A stretch of 64,000 bases of DNA from Spirosoma endbachense. Lineage in GTDB: Bacteria > Bacteroidota > Bacteroidia > Cytophagales > Spirosomataceae. Positions 63,099-64,000 of the stretch are shown here, in pieces. A program made the position numbers and the translations under genes. Each line of letters opens with the position of its first letter. The stretch's first letter is position 1. The DNA lies in contig NZ_CP045997.1 of NCBI RefSeq assembly GCF_010233585.1, positions 4,903,284-4,967,283 of the forward strand, given 5' to 3'. A model generated the notes under the pieces. The model searched no databases, was not told where the DNA came from, and saw nothing but the letters and a program-made list of their open reading frames with translations.

Positions 63099-63253
63099 GC
63101 AGAAAGTATAAATGAATAAGCGTTTGACCAATAAAGCAGGTAATTACCGCTCTGTAAAGAGAAGTTGTTGACTGTATTTGTTGCCGATATTTATTAGATG
63201 GTCGTATGGCAGCTTGTTGTTGTACGGCTTCAACAAACTCGTTACTCATAAAC

Positions 63254-63306
63254 AGCCGTGGCATGATGAAGTCTTTGTGAGAAGGAGACCTCATTATGCC
63301 ACGGCT
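63254..63306 (-). terminator. Hairpin after the GH92 gene
   Basis: AGCCGTGGCAT (63254-63264) pairs exactly with ATGCCACGGCT (63296-63306) across a 31-nt loop that can pair further. The U tract is weak. Confidence 0.55.
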
Positions 63307-63310
63307 TTGG

Positions 63311-64000
63311 TTACTTGATTTCACTCGTAGAGAACGAGTAGGGGAACTCATTTGTTTGAGTTCCCCGCTGTTTATTTGGGGTTGCCGACATGTCTATCTC
63401 AATCGTTACACCCGCTGTCAATCCCTGATGACTTAGCCAGTTTTTGGTGTATGGCTTACCATTCAGCCGCATAGCTTTGATATAGCGGTTCGACTCGCTG
63501 TTGGCCGGGGCATTAATGATAATCTGCTTTCCATTTTCGAGCATTGCCGTAACCTTTTTGAACAATGGAGCTCCCAGTACATACTGATCGGTTGCTGGAC
63601 AAACCGGATAGAAACCCATAGCTGTAAAAACATACCAGGCCGAAGTCTGTCCATTATCTTCGTCACCACAGTAGCCATCCGGCGTTGGCAGATACAGGCG
63701 ATTCATGACCTCGCGAAGCCAGTACTGGGCTTTCCAGGGCTCTCCGGCGTAGTTGTAGAGGTAGATCATGTGCTGAATTGGCTGGTTTCCGTGAGCATAC
63801 TGGCCCATATTCGCGATCTGCATTTCCCGAATTTCGTGAATCACGCTTCGGTAGTAGCTCTCATCATATACGGGTGGCATGGTAAATACCGAATCGAGCT
63901 TGTTTACAAATTTCTCACGACCGCCCATCAAACTAACCAATCCCTGCACATCGTGGAAAACTGACCAGGTATAATGCCAACTGTTTCCTTCCGTAAACGC
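63311..64000 (-). CDS. GH92 family alpha-mannosidase-like glycoside hydrolase (C-terminal part)
   Basis: The frame is open to the window edge, so only the last ~229 residues are seen. Near the cut, EGNSWHYTWSVFHDVQGLVS is the GH92 signature. NMGQYAHGNQPIQHMIYLYN and GDEDNGQTSAWYVFTAMGFY carry the conserved acids of the catalytic domain. GH92 enzymes are Ca2+-dependent exo-alpha-mannosidases acting on N-glycans and mannans. The C-terminal beta-sandwich ends FPYSFSTSEIK. Confidence 0.9.
   Translation of the reverse strand, partial: AFTEGNSWHYTWSVFHDVQGLVSLMGGREKFVNKLDSVFTMPPVYDESYYRSVIHEIREMQIANMGQYAHGNQPIQHMIYLYNYAGEPWKAQYWLREVMNRLYLPTPDGYCGDEDNGQTSAWYVFTAMGFYPVCPATDQYVLGAPLFKKVTAMLENGKQIIINAPANSESNRYIKAMRLNGKPYTKNWLSHQGLTAGVTIEIDMSATPNKQRGTQTNEFPYSFSTSEIK

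Noticed and set aside
63067..63351. Small minus-strand gene (~60-94 codons) between GH92 and the sigma gene
   Set aside because: It would run through the GH92 hairpin and the sigma promoter box. The MSNEFVEAVQQQ part is protein-like, but nothing else supports it.
1..64000. tRNA, rRNA or IS elements
   Set aside because: I looked for tRNA T-loop and acceptor patterns, transposase motifs and terminal repeats with target duplications and found none that I can support. A covariance search would be decisive.

Overview
The window looks like chromosomal DNA from a Bacteroidota of the order Cytophagales, most likely a Spirosoma-like genus. The evidence is three SusC/SusD pairs, Bacteroidota-type -7 promoter boxes (TAnnTTTG), GSCFA, DUF4468, M14 and GH92 proteins, and an rpsF-rpsR-rplI ribosomal cluster. 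I judge base composition to be near 50% GC by eye. No database search was possible, so the genus is an inference. Coding density is high. I see no rRNA, tRNA, CRISPR array, prophage or insertion sequence.

Layout. 1-2290: 3' part of a TonB-dependent receptor. 2374-5935 (minus): a compact run of an ECF sigma factor, a small anti-sigma-like membrane protein, a Spy/CpxP-like periplasmic sensor, a YHYH-domain lipoprotein, a MORN/YwqK-like lipoprotein and a SCO1-type protein, a candidate envelope metal or redox stress module. 5943-10905 (minus): an APH-fold kinase, a glutamine-synthetase-like ligase, a CNT nucleoside transporter and a Uma2-type nuclease. 10946-18052 (minus): ppk1, gyrB, a hypothetical gene, alanine dehydrogenase and tsaE. 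18576-23642 (minus): first SusD/SusC pair. 23836-30639 (minus): phosphoglucomutase, a divergent oversized D-Ala-D-Ala-ligase-like protein, a DUF5615/DUF433 toxin-antitoxin pair, nfu, mrp and GSCFA. 30909-37345: a small alpha-CTD-like protein, rplI/rpsR/rpsF, a coiled-coil membrane protein, yggS, DUF423, prfC and two small secreted proteins. 37817-48987 (plus): SusC, SusD and a small lipoprotein followed by two paralogous secreted M14 metallopeptidases, a candidate peptide-uptake locus. 49184-53670 (minus): third SusD/SusC pair. 53965-64000: an OmpA-like protein, an endonuclease III-like glycosylase, DUF4468, a hypothetical gene, a probable decayed gene, penicillin-binding protein 1A, secreted MsrB, an anti-sigma/ECF sigma pair and the C-terminal part of a GH92 mannosidase cut by the window edge.

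The most unusual signal is non-coding. Several short gaps between co-directional genes are filled, almost from stop codon to start codon, by imperfect palindromes. Five share TTTTCAGTTT words; two of these also share a 37-nt hairpin block just before the start codon. Others use different words. One such spacer splits rpsR from rplI. Separately, the two minus-strand SusD genes (18576 and 49184) are each followed by a long near-perfect hairpin whose arms begin AGGAC. A region at about 57475-58060 reads as a gene broken by frameshifts and stops.
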